Below, piece by piece: positions 1-6,833 of a stretch of 8,709 bases of DNA. This DNA is from Campylobacterota bacterium (GTDB lineage Bacteria; Campylobacterota; Campylobacteria; Campylobacterales; Sulfurovaceae). The notes beneath the pieces were generated by a model, which searched no databases, had not been told where the DNA came from, and saw nothing but the letters and a program-made list of their open reading frames with translations. Numbering within the stretch: position 1 is the stretch's first letter; each line of letters begins with the position of its first letter. The stretch lies in the NCBI GenBank assembly GCA_013153825.1, contig JAADDP010000135.1, positions 1-8,709 of the forward strand, given 5' to 3'. Both the position numbers and the translations under genes were made by a program.

Positions 1-101
1 ATATTAAAATATTTTTTAACATAAACTTACATCTATATAGTAGTTCACAATTTTCTAAAAAAATGGGATTTAATATCGATAGGAAATGGAAATTTTAGAG
101 G

Positions 102-1784
102 TTAATCTACCCTCTTTTGAAGCTTATCATAGCCATATATATCCTCTCTAAACTCAATAACCCCCTCCCTATCATTATATCCAGCTGTTAGATATATTAT
201 ATATACAGGTATCCTCTTCGATATATTTATCTGAACTTTTCTCTTCCCCCTCAATACTCTCCTGCTTCTCTCAATATCTATCCCATTAACTTTTGCAATC
301 TCCTCAAATAGCTCTATAGGCTTTGATACCCTTATACAGCCGTGAGAAAATGCCCTTCTACTCCTTCTAAAGAGTCTCTTTGTCGGGGTATCATGTAGAT
401 AGACATTAAACCTATTTGGAAACTTAAACTTTATCTTTCCAAGAGCATTTTTAGGACCGGGTGGTTGCATAATTTTATATGGAAACTTCTCATAACCGTA
501 GTAGTAATCCTCCCAATATAGGGTATATGGATTTATTTTTGGAGACTTCTCATACCAACTCTTATGTATCTCCAACCCCTCTCGTCTAAGGTAGCTGGGA
601 CTCTTAACCATTCTAGGTATTATCTCTCTCTTAACAATCTTCTCTGGCACTTTCCAGTATGGATTTAGTACAATATATGATATCTCATCCCTGAATATCG
701 GTGTATTGTGTCTCCTCTTTCCAACGATAACTGGAAAACTCCTAATCTCCCTCCCACCATCAATATAGTGTAGCATAAACTCAGGAATATTTACAATTAT
801 ATACCTCTCATCAACATCTCTAGGTAGCCACTTTACCCTATCGATATTCAACAGAACTCTATCTATCTTCTCATCAACTGTAATATCTAAAGCCCTCCTT
901 GTGGCTGGACCAACAACCCCATCTACACTCAACCCGTGTCTACTCTGAAACCTCTTTACACCATCCTCTAGACACTTATCAAAATTTGCATCTGGCTGAA
1001 TCTTAACATCTGAATTTATACTATCCTCATCTATCTCAAATAGACTACTAGGTGCATCACAAACATTTAAATCTTTAGATGCCATGAGCCTCTTCCTCAA
1101 CTTTATAACTGCAAGTCCACTATCTCCCAGCCTTAACCTCTTAAACTTCGGAAGCTTCTCCCAGCCCCCTTTAGATTTTAAATCTCTCAAAATCTCTAAA
1201 GATTTTATGAGCCTTCCATATCCAAATCTCTTAGGGGTCACCTCATCAATGGCTCTATCTACATCTGTAGTAAGAAGTTCTGAGAGGTTAAAATCTGGTC
1301 TATATGTGACCCAATACCCATTTATACCCCTTCTTCTCATCTTCTTAAGTTTAAACTGGAAAGTTCTCCAATTTATCTCTCCATAAATTAGATGTTGGAG
1401 AAAGTCTATATATAGAGAACTTAAGTATAGCTCCGTATGGAGATTATCCCTCTCTTTACTCTTTAAATATCCTAGAGTATTCTTATACTCCCTATATAGC
1501 TTACCATCTCTATTAATAGTTATATCCCCCTCTATAGCACGGAAAAGGCTCATATGTCTTTCAGATAGCTCTCCATTACTGAACCATATAGAGGTGTAGT
1601 TATTATCTCTATAAAATCGCTTTAAGAGTTTTCTATTATTTATGTCACTTATTGGATGTACTTCTCTATTGAGAGCAACCTTCAACTCACTATAGAGTTT
1701 TAAAGGTGCAAAACTACTGTTACTCTCCCCCCCATATACTATTGTTATTAGCAATAATAGAGTGAAAATCTTAAAGTTTTTCAT
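102..1784 (-). CDS. LdtD/YcbB-family L,D-transpeptidase, paralog 1 (560 aa)
   Basis: Probable periplasmic L,D-transpeptidase, a family that makes 3-3 cross-links in peptidoglycan through a catalytic cysteine. Seen: a hydrophobic N-terminal signal (about residues 4-18); a region matching the LdtD N-terminal scaffold (about 45-205); a peptidoglycan-binding domain (about 217-300, ending KRFQSRHGLSVDGVVG); and a YkuD catalytic domain (about 327-495). The catalytic motif SHGCIRV holds C483 and H481, with HDT at 464-466. The LNPYW...EIIPRM stretch (373-391) and PPGPKNALG (441-449) match the LdtD capping subdomain and following block. ATG start is supported by AGGGG seven to eight bases upstream. 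It is last of three same-strand genes, 71 bp after its paralog. Cys242 and Cys271 flank a long insert in the binding domain. The family is clear; the exact substrate is inferred. Confidence 0.93.
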   Translation of the reverse strand: MKNFKIFTLLLLITIVYGGESNSSFAPLKLYSELKVALNREVHPISDINNRKLLKRFYRDNNYTSIWFSNGELSERHMSLFRAIEGDITINRDGKLYREYKNTLGYLKSKERDNLHTELYLSSLYIDFLQHLIYGEINWRTFQFKLKKMRRRGINGYWVTYRPDFNLSELLTTDVDRAIDEVTPKRFGYGRLIKSLEILRDLKSKGGWEKLPKFKRLRLGDSGLAVIKLRKRLMASKDLNVCDAPSSLFEIDEDSINSDVKIQPDANFDKCLEDGVKRFQSRHGLSVDGVVGPATRRALDITVDEKIDRVLLNIDRVKWLPRDVDERYIIVNIPEFMLHYIDGGREIRSFPVIVGKRRHNTPIFRDEISYIVLNPYWKVPEKIVKREIIPRMVKSPSYLRREGLEIHKSWYEKSPKINPYTLYWEDYYYGYEKFPYKIMQPPGPKNALGKIKFKFPNRFNVYLHDTPTKRLFRRSRRAFSHGCIRVSKPIELFEEIAKVNGIDIERSRRVLRGKRKVQINISKRIPVYIIYLTAGYNDREGVIEFREDIYGYDKLQKRVD

Positions 1785-1811
1785 GAACTATACCCCTATT
1801 CATTTAATTAA

Positions 1812-1817
1812 AGTATA
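1812..1817 (-). promoter_or_regulatory. Possible -10 box ahead of transpeptidase paralog 1
   Basis: TATACT on the minus strand within the 71-bp gap between the two transpeptidase genes, about 28 bases before the ATG. There is no convincing -35 and no TG extension. The gap holds no terminator-like hairpin, so read-through from paralog 2 is equally likely. Confidence 0.3.
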
Positions 1818-1855
1818 GTTAAAATTTGAGAAAATGAAACTTAAATTTATAATCT

Positions 1856-3598
1856 TTACTGAATAGCTCTTTTCTGATGCTTATCATAGTTATATATATC
1901 ATCGAAATAGTATAGAAGCCCCTTAGAATCTACCCAAGCAGTTAAATATACTATATATATAGGTACTCTATTATCCAGATTTATTTGGCTCTTTCTATCT
2001 CCATCAAGTATAGTTTTACACCTACTATAGGATACCTTATCCTCATGCTCAGTAAAGCTCTTAAGCAACTTATATGGCTCTGAGACTCTGATACATCCAT
2101 GAGAGAATGCCCTCTTCTCTCTCTTGAATAGCCCCCTATCTGATGTATCATGCAGATATACAGAGAATTGATTTGGAAATTTAAATTTTATCTTTCCAAG
2201 GGCATTTTTGGGGCCTGGTGGCTGGACAAACTTATACTTTTTACTCTCTCCACTCTTAAGAACCCTATCCCAATTGACCTTTTTAGTATCTACTTGAGGT
2301 GCGTTTACATTGTAGCTCAATCTCACCTCATAACCCCTCTCTTTCGCATAGTTTGGATTTTTTAACATCCTAGGGATAATCTCCTTTCTAACTATACTAT
2401 CTGGAATAATCCAATATGGATTTAGGACTATAAATGAGACAGAGTTGCTAAATATCGGCGTATGGTGTCTCTTGTCCCCAACAATAACTCTCATAGAGAA
2501 CCTCTCCACCATATCATCGAAGTAGTAGAGTCTAAAACTTGGTATATTTACCATGAGATAGCGTCTGCTAAGCCCCCTTGGTAACCTCTTAATCCTATCC
2601 ATATTTAAAAGTAACTTATCTATTCTCCTATCTATAGAGAGATTTAACTCCCTTAGAGTCTCCCTATCAATCTTACCACTCTGAGATAGACCATGCCTCT
2701 TTTGAAACCTCTTCACTGCTCTCTTCAGACACTTTCCATACCTTTTTCTCCCCTCACCTCCTGAACATATATAGTCTCCAGATTGGGTCAACCTCTTCTT
2801 AAGTTTTGCCACAGAGTCTCCTGAGCGACCATATCTAAGCTGTCTGCTATTTGGAACTTTTACAAAGCCCCCTCTACTTCTTATATCCTTAAGCCTCTTT
2901 AACTCTATAAGCATCTGACCATAACCGAATGTTTTCGGAGTAGTCATATCTACAACATCTCTAGGTTTATGATTCAAAATCAAATCTTCAATATCAAATT
3001 TTGGATTGTATGTAATCCACCTAGCCGATATCCTATTATCCCTCAACCCCTTCAGATATTTCTGGAAACTCCACCACTTAATGGAGCCGAATATGTGAAA
3101 GTTTAAGTATGATTTATAGAGAGATGTTATCATAATATCCCTCTTAAGCATCTGCTCCATACTCATATTTCTATCCAAAACTCTCTTTAGATATCTATAT
3201 CTCTTATATATATTCCCCCTTCTATCCAGTATCTCATCGGACTCTATAACAGAGAATAGCTCATCGACCAACTCTCTCTTCAATCCATCTCTATTAAACC
3301 ATAGAGGTGTAAAATTTAATTTAGAATAAATACTCTTAATAAACTCTCTATTTGATATATATTTAAATGTTCTATTCTCATCATCAAAAATTAAATTTAC
3401 TAAACCAATCTGTGAATTCTGGACAAAAAGTGCATCTGATAGAGATAGCTTTTCCCTAGAGCTATCATCTACCTTTAGGCTCTTGAGATCTCTATTTAAG
3501 TTTTTAACCTCTTGAGCAGAGTTTACGGTCATGGCCTCTATAGCCACAGCCAACATTATCGCAACAATAATAAACAGTATATTTTTCAAGTTATCCAC
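1856..3598 (-). CDS. LdtD/YcbB-family L,D-transpeptidase, paralog 2 (580 aa)
   Basis: Full-length paralog of the downstream transpeptidase, with the same domain order: hydrophobic signal or anchor (about 7-20), scaffold-like region (about 80-240), peptidoglycan-binding domain (about 254-320) and YkuD domain (about 347-515). Catalytic SHGCIRV contains H500 and C502; HDT lies at 484-486; the capping-region LNPYW and EIIPRM blocks and PPGPKNALG are all present. Similarity to paralog 1 extends outside the catalytic core, for example TPKxFGYG before the binding domain and the C-terminal YDKxQKRA/V. The start is GTG, chosen because GGGAG sits four bases upstream; a nearby ATG is in another frame. 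Cys278 and Cys290 in the binding domain correspond to the pair in paralog 1. An extended -10 promoter lies just upstream, so it may be transcribed separately from the NlpC/P60 gene. Likely role: 3-3 cross-linking or protein attachment to peptidoglycan. Confidence 0.93.
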   Translation of the reverse strand: MDNLKNILFIIVAIMLAVAIEAMTVNSAQEVKNLNRDLKSLKVDDSSREKLSLSDALFVQNSQIGLVNLIFDDENRTFKYISNREFIKSIYSKLNFTPLWFNRDGLKRELVDELFSVIESDEILDRRGNIYKRYRYLKRVLDRNMSMEQMLKRDIMITSLYKSYLNFHIFGSIKWWSFQKYLKGLRDNRISARWITYNPKFDIEDLILNHKPRDVVDMTTPKTFGYGQMLIELKRLKDIRSRGGFVKVPNSRQLRYGRSGDSVAKLKKRLTQSGDYICSGGEGRKRYGKCLKRAVKRFQKRHGLSQSGKIDRETLRELNLSIDRRIDKLLLNMDRIKRLPRGLSRRYLMVNIPSFRLYYFDDMVERFSMRVIVGDKRHHTPIFSNSVSFIVLNPYWIIPDSIVRKEIIPRMLKNPNYAKERGYEVRLSYNVNAPQVDTKKVNWDRVLKSGESKKYKFVQPPGPKNALGKIKFKFPNQFSVYLHDTSDRGLFKREKRAFSHGCIRVSEPYKLLKSFTEHEDKVSYSRCKTILDGDRKSQINLDNRVPIYIVYLTAWVDSKGLLYYFDDIYNYDKHQKRAIQ

Positions 3599-3602
3599 AA
3601 AG

Positions 3603-3607
3603 CTCCC
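3603..3607 (-). promoter_or_regulatory. Ribosome-binding site that decides the GTG start of transpeptidase paralog 2
   Basis: GGGAG on the minus strand, four bases before the GTG codon at 3598. It supports GTG as the start. The ATG at about 3609 overlaps this site and lies in a different frame. Confidence 0.65.
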
Positions 3608-3620
3608 ATCTTTTTAATTG

Positions 3621-3629
3621 AGTATATCA
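3621..3629 (-). promoter_or_regulatory. Extended -10 promoter of transpeptidase paralog 2
   Basis: Read on the minus strand, TGATATACT: TATACT at 3621-3626 preceded by TG at 3628-3629, at the end of a run of nine T. No -35 box is visible. Predicted start near 3614, a leader of about 16 bases that includes the GGGAG ribosome-binding site. Suggests the transpeptidase genes can be transcribed apart from the NlpC/P60 gene. Confidence 0.6.
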
Positions 3630-3685
3630 AAAAAAAATTAGAAAATAGTGGATAAAACTATCGAATTTATATTTTTTTATGTTAA

Positions 3686-4459
3686 TTAATAATTGGATGC
3701 GTAATGGCTATTTCCACTCAAAAGACGTCTACCCCATAGAAATCTCTCCTTATAAAAAGGCATATCGTCGAAATTATAGACCACCACCTTCTTTGCTCTT
3801 GATGAAGCATGTATAAAGTTTCCATCCCCTAGATATATACCGACATGAGTTACAATACCCCTCTTAATCTTCTTTGTATCGAAAAATACCATATCCCCCT
3901 TTTTTAAATCCTCAAAACTTACATACTCTCCAACTCTAGCTTGGTCTCTTGAGACTCTTGGAATATCTATACCTATATCTCTAAACACCCACTGTGTAAA
4001 TCCTGAACAGTCGAACTTATTTGGACCTGTAGCACCCCACACATATTTTGTCCCAAGAAAGCTCTTGGCATTCGACTCCAAGTCTCTTATTAGCTCATCA
4101 GACATATCTCCATTTCCATATGATACAATCTCTATATTTCCACCACTTCTATCTCTAAAGTAGTTATACTTTGGGGTATCAACACTCTGATATATTGGAT
4201 ATGTCTGGGCAGTCTCCAGCTCCTCAATAGATGGTATCTCCCTACTTCTATCCATTATAAAGTGGTACTTCGGCAACTTCTCATCCTCAACAACCAGTAG
4301 AGCATCTCCCTCCTCAATATTTATCCCAATCATATTCTCAACATCTAAGGCTCTACTCTCCCTACTTTTACTCTTATCAATGGAAGGCTCACTACCGGAG
4401 CATCCATTAAATATAGTCATGGAGGATAGTATAATTGTTGTCAATATGGCTCTTCTCAT
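3686..4459 (-). CDS. NlpC/P60-family peptidoglycan peptidase lipoprotein (257 aa)
   Basis: Cysteine peptidase of the NlpC/P60 family, which cuts peptide stems or cross-links of peptidoglycan. Seen: an N-terminal signal with a probable lipobox, FNGC, making Cys20 the likely lipidated residue (Phe at -3 is not the commonest choice). A spacer of about 110 residues follows with no domain I recognise. The catalytic domain spans about 128-247: FDCSGF with nucleophile C151, THVGIYLG with H205, and FIHASS with H217 as the third catalytic residue. The size resembles Spr/MepS-like enzymes plus an extra N-terminal spacer. ATG start has AAGGA about ten bases upstream. It is the first of three same-strand envelope genes, 87 bp before the first transpeptidase gene. 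Which bond it cuts cannot be told from sequence. Confidence 0.9.
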   Translation of the reverse strand: MRRAILTTIILSSMTIFNGCSGSEPSIDKSKSRESRALDVENMIGINIEEGDALLVVEDEKLPKYHFIMDRSREIPSIEELETAQTYPIYQSVDTPKYNYFRDRSGGNIEIVSYGNGDMSDELIRDLESNAKSFLGTKYVWGATGPNKFDCSGFTQWVFRDIGIDIPRVSRDQARVGEYVSFEDLKKGDMVFFDTKKIKRGIVTHVGIYLGDGNFIHASSRAKKVVVYNFDDMPFYKERFLWGRRLLSGNSHYASNY

Positions 4460-4493
4460 AGTATAGCTTTCCTTCTTTTAGATTTTTTAAATA

Positions 4494-4499
4494 TTTATA
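4494..4499 (-). promoter_or_regulatory. Possible -10 box of the NlpC/P60 gene
   Basis: TATAAA on the minus strand, about 34 bases before the ATG. The upstream sequence gives only a poor -35 (TTCAAG at 18-base spacing). Position and box are reasonable, but AT-rich DNA gives such matches by chance. Confidence 0.35.
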
Positions 4500-4577
4500 G
4501 TAGATATAACTTTTTAACTTGAAAAGTATAACATTCTATCTGTGGTTTTATTGTGATTTTATTGAGTTTTTTTAAAG

Positions 4578-4593
4578 AAAAAAAGCTTTTTTT
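4578..4593. repeat. Perfect 16-bp palindrome of A7 and T7 around GC
   Basis: AAAAAAAGCTTTTTTT, perfectly self-complementary with no loop. It follows T tracts at 4546-4549, 4557-4560 and 4567-4573, spaced about 10-11 bp, so the block may be intrinsically curved. It is not a terminator: no gene ends here. Confidence 0.6.
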
Positions 4594-4651
4594 ATACTTA
4601 CCAATATCCCCATATTTTAGGTCGTTAAAAGGGATTTTAATATAATAATAT

Positions 4652-4667
4652 ATGTTATATAGAACAT
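4652..4667. promoter_or_regulatory. Imperfect palindrome, possible operator
   Basis: ATGTTATATAGAACAT: arms ATGTT/AACAT, one mismatched pair, inner TATA (14 of 16 bases symmetric). It lies about 80 bases upstream of the Sel1-gene -35 box. I recognise no known regulator site. Confidence 0.3.
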
Positions 4668-4710
4668 CTCTAATATTATTAAAATTATCAATCTAAATAT
4701 AAATATAAGA

Positions 4711-4724
4711 GTTGCAATTTCAAC
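4711..4724. promoter_or_regulatory. Imperfect palindrome next to the Sel1 promoter
   Basis: GTTGCAATTTCAAC: arms GTTG/CAAC, one mismatched pair, inner AATT (12 of 14 symmetric). It ends 23 bases before the TTGACA at 4748, a usual place for an activator site. No regulator family is recognised. Confidence 0.3.
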
Positions 4725-4747
4725 ATTCAAACATCACTTTTAATATC

Positions 4748-4776
4748 TTGACACATAGATAAAAAAGAGCTAACCT
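4748..4776 (+). promoter_or_regulatory. Candidate promoter of the Sel1-repeat gene
   Basis: A perfect TTGACA (4748-4753), then 17 bases to a weak -10, TAACCT (4771-4776). A better-looking TATATA at 4779-4784 is 25 bases from the TTGACA, too far for a normal spacer. A strong -35 with a poor -10 is typical of promoters that need an activator, but this is inference. Confidence 0.45.
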
Positions 4777-4800
4777 TTTATATACAAAAGGGGATTTCAA

Positions 4801-5733
4801 ATGAGAAGTATATACTATATTGCTCTTATATTAATTATCATACTACTATTAGTGGATAATAGAGAGAAGCTATTTGGAGAGAGTGAGAGCGATTTTATCA
4901 AATATTATAAAAAGGCGTGTAGATTAAATGAGCTTGATGCCTGTCTTGAGCTTGGAGAGAGTTATGAGAATGGGCTAAATGGGGTATTGAGAGATTATAA
5001 GTTGGCAGTTAAATTCTACCATAGAGCCTGTGAGCTTAATAGCTCAATAGCTTGTAATAATCTTGGGTATCTCTATGATTATGGTATAGGTACCGATAGA
5101 GATAATATTGAGGCATTTAAAAACTATAAGAGGTCATGTAGGCTAAAGAGTATGGTGGGTTGCTACAATCTTGCACTAAAATATTTTGATGGGGATGGAG
5201 TTAAGAGAGAGCTGTTTAAGGCATATAACCTATTTAGTAGAATCTGTGAAAAAGGCTTAGGGGAGGGGTGCAATAACTTGGGATATATGTATGCACATGG
5301 CTTATATGTAAAGAGAGATATTTTCAAAGCAATATCTCTATATGGTGATGCCTGTCAATTTGGTATACCATCAGGATGTAGCAACCTAGGAACAATCTAT
5401 GATAGAGGGCTATTTGGGATATCCAGAGATTTAGTTAGAGCCGAGCAGTACTATATAAAGGCATGTAATCTAGATGATAATAGTAGCTGTAATAGGTTGA
5501 GATTTAGAAGGGGCATCTCATCCAAATTTGATTTTAAAGTGGCAGAGAGGATATGTAATCGTAATGTGAAGATTGGCTGTTACAAGCTTGGTGAACTCTA
5601 CTCATCAGGGGGAAAATTTGTAGATATGGATATATCTAAAGCCCTCCTATACTTTAGAAAGGCTTGTGATTTGGGTCAGAGAGAGGCGTGTAAGAGGATT
5701 GGTGACTACTATAGAGATGGAACTCTATTCTAA
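4801..5733 (+). CDS. Cysteine-rich Sel1-repeat protein, Hcp-like, membrane-anchored (310 aa)
   Basis: Sel1-like repeat protein resembling the Helicobacter cysteine-rich proteins (Hcp). Residues 4-18 form one hydrophobic segment with no evident small-residue cleavage site, so it is probably an N-terminal anchor with the rest in the periplasm. The remainder is a solenoid with 16 cysteines in eight exact C-x7-C pairs (40/48, 77/85, 113/121, 149/157, 185/193, 222/230, 252/260, 289/297), the pattern of the intra-repeat disulfides in Hcp proteins. Repeat spacing is 36-37 residues except a shortened 30-residue unit between 222 and 252. ATG start follows AAGGGG at seven bases. It is divergent from the envelope gene run and its stop codon overlaps that of chaA. 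Hcp proteins have been linked to beta-lactam binding and host signalling; the role here is unknown and may be protein-protein scaffolding. Confidence 0.88.
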   Translation: MRSIYYIALILIIILLLVDNREKLFGESESDFIKYYKKACRLNELDACLELGESYENGLNGVLRDYKLAVKFYHRACELNSSIACNNLGYLYDYGIGTDRDNIEAFKNYKRSCRLKSMVGCYNLALKYFDGDGVKRELFKAYNLFSRICEKGLGEGCNNLGYMYAHGLYVKRDIFKAISLYGDACQFGIPSGCSNLGTIYDRGLFGISRDLVRAEQYYIKACNLDDNSSCNRLRFRRGISSKFDFKVAERICNRNVKIGCYKLGELYSSGGKFVDMDISKALLYFRKACDLGQREACKRIGDYYRDGTLF

Positions 5734-6815
5734 TTTGGCATAAATAGCATAAATGCAAATGTTATAAAGAGTATTGAGTGGAGAAACCCCTCAAGCATAT
5801 TTGTCTCTCCATCATTAAAATTTACGATACCGACAACTAGAGTCAGTCCAAGTAGCAGTTCTTGAGTATCTGATAGAGCTAAATCTATATGGAGAGAGAA
5901 TATTTTGCCAATAATGATTACTGCAGGAATAGTCAATAGGAGAGTTGCCAACGATGCCCCAAAAGCTATATTTATAACACTCTGCATTCTATTATTCAGA
6001 GATGCTCTAACTGCAACAATAAGCTCTGGAGATGCCGATATAACTGCTACACCAAGAGCTCCAAGAGCTGGTGGTAGCCCTATAATATTTAATGTATTAT
6101 CCATAAAGAGTGCCAAAATTTCGGATAGAAACCCTATAACTACAATATATGTAACCAGTAGAGTAATATGGTATACTGTATTGATGCCCAGCTCCTCTCT
6201 ATCTTTAGAAACCTCAATAGAGCTATCAACTCTATACTCAAAAAAGTATCTATGGTTCTTAAGTTGTATCTTTGTAAACACAAAATATAGAGCCACAAAT
6301 ATTATAACAATAAACCACATAAATATATCCATATCCGATGGATTCACTATGTAGTGGGGTAGAACCATAGATATCCCTATCGCAACTATGAGCATAGATA
6401 TATATGAGTTTGATGAGTCTAGATTATATGGTTGCTCCCCAAATTTCAACCCTCCAATTAGAGCAGATAGTCCAAGCAGTCCATTTATATCCAACATAAT
6501 GGCAGAATATATAGTATCTCTAGCCAAGTGTGGATTGTGGGCATGTAACATCATAATAGATATTATTATAACCTCAACAGTTACGGCACTCATTGTCAAT
6601 ATTAGAGTTCCATATGGCTCTCCAAACCTCTCTGCAAGAAACTCGGCATGGTGTGCAACCCCAACGGCAGAATATACCACAACAGCAAATATAAGTATCA
6701 ATCCAGATATATTTCCAACGGCTGTTTCAGCTAATATATCTCCATATACTCCAGATAGTATTAGAGCCACTATAGATATTAAAAGTGCATACTCCCTCTT
6801 TAAATTTATAAACAT
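5730..6815 (-). CDS. chaA: Ca2+/H+ antiporter, ChaA type (361 aa)
   Basis: Inner-membrane cation/proton antiporter of the CaCA superfamily, ChaA branch, expected to expel Ca2+ (and in E. coli also Na+ and K+) in exchange for protons. The protein is almost entirely hydrophobic, with about ten to eleven membrane segments. Two alpha-repeat signatures are visible: HHAEFLAERFGEPYGTLIL (about 55-73, with E58, E66 and E81 nearby) and SASPELIVAVRASLNN (260-275, with E264) leading into NIAFGASLATLLLTIP. A C-terminal GETNMLEG (336-343) matches the conserved block before the last helix. Its length is close to E. coli ChaA. ATG start has AAAGGG about five bases upstream. Divergent from comM, convergent with the Sel1 gene. 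An extended -10 promoter is visible. Substrate preference is inferred from the family. Confidence 0.92.
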   Translation of the reverse strand: MFINLKREYALLISIVALILSGVYGDILAETAVGNISGLILIFAVVVYSAVGVAHHAEFLAERFGEPYGTLILTMSAVTVEVIIISIMMLHAHNPHLARDTIYSAIMLDINGLLGLSALIGGLKFGEQPYNLDSSNSYISMLIVAIGISMVLPHYIVNPSDMDIFMWFIVIIFVALYFVFTKIQLKNHRYFFEYRVDSSIEVSKDREELGINTVYHITLLVTYIVVIGFLSEILALFMDNTLNIIGLPPALGALGVAVISASPELIVAVRASLNNRMQSVINIAFGASLATLLLTIPAVIIIGKIFSLHIDLALSDTQELLLGLTLVVGIVNFNDGETNMLEGFLHSILFITFAFMLFMPN

Positions 6816-6833
6816 AGATACCCTTTTTTAAAG

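Larger units (their letters stand above)
3591..3655. promoter_or_regulatory. Inverted pair of DnaA-box-like sites around the paralog 2 promoter and start
   Basis: TTATCCACA on the plus strand at 3591-3599 equals the classic DnaA-box consensus and overlaps the GTG start codon. TTATCCACT on the minus strand at 3647-3655 matches eight of nine bases. The two are inverted, 47 bases apart, with the extended -10 promoter between them. The sequence match is certain; binding by DnaA is not shown. Confidence 0.35.
4460..4800. other. 341-bp AT-rich divergent intergenic region
   Basis: No gene is supported here. It separates the minus-strand NlpC/P60 gene from the plus-strand Sel1 gene. It holds the ribosome-binding sites and candidate promoters of both genes, a block of spaced A/T tracts (about 4546-4593) and two imperfect palindromes (4652-4667 and 4711-4724). 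A TATAAT at 4641-4646 has no -35 partner. The only short reading frame with an ATG (4652-4696, 14 codons) has no ribosome-binding site at proper spacing. Confidence 0.7.

Noticed and set aside
1..101. Possible gene or terminator downstream of transpeptidase paralog 1
   Set aside because: The 101 bases are AT-rich with only an 11-codon frame at 63 and no stable hairpin.
1084..1386. 100-codon plus-strand frame opposite transpeptidase paralog 1
   Set aside because: Shadow of a confidently assigned gene; no ribosome-binding site or recognised motif.
3599..3685. Replication origin between the NlpC/P60 and transpeptidase genes
   Set aside because: Only two DnaA-box-like sites in 87 bp, with no box cluster, no clear unwinding element and no dnaA or other origin-linked gene in view.
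4578..4593. A7GCT7 palindrome as a terminator
   Set aside because: It has no loop or GC stem and no gene ends there.
4652..4696. 14-codon reading frame in the divergent spacer
   Set aside because: The nearest G-rich stretch (AAAAGGG) is about 20 bases upstream, too far, and the frame is short enough to be chance.
5905..6831. Two long plus-strand frames (149 and 147 codons) opposite chaA
   Set aside because: The minus-strand frame encodes a clear ChaA with conserved motifs; these are low-stop shadows without family features.
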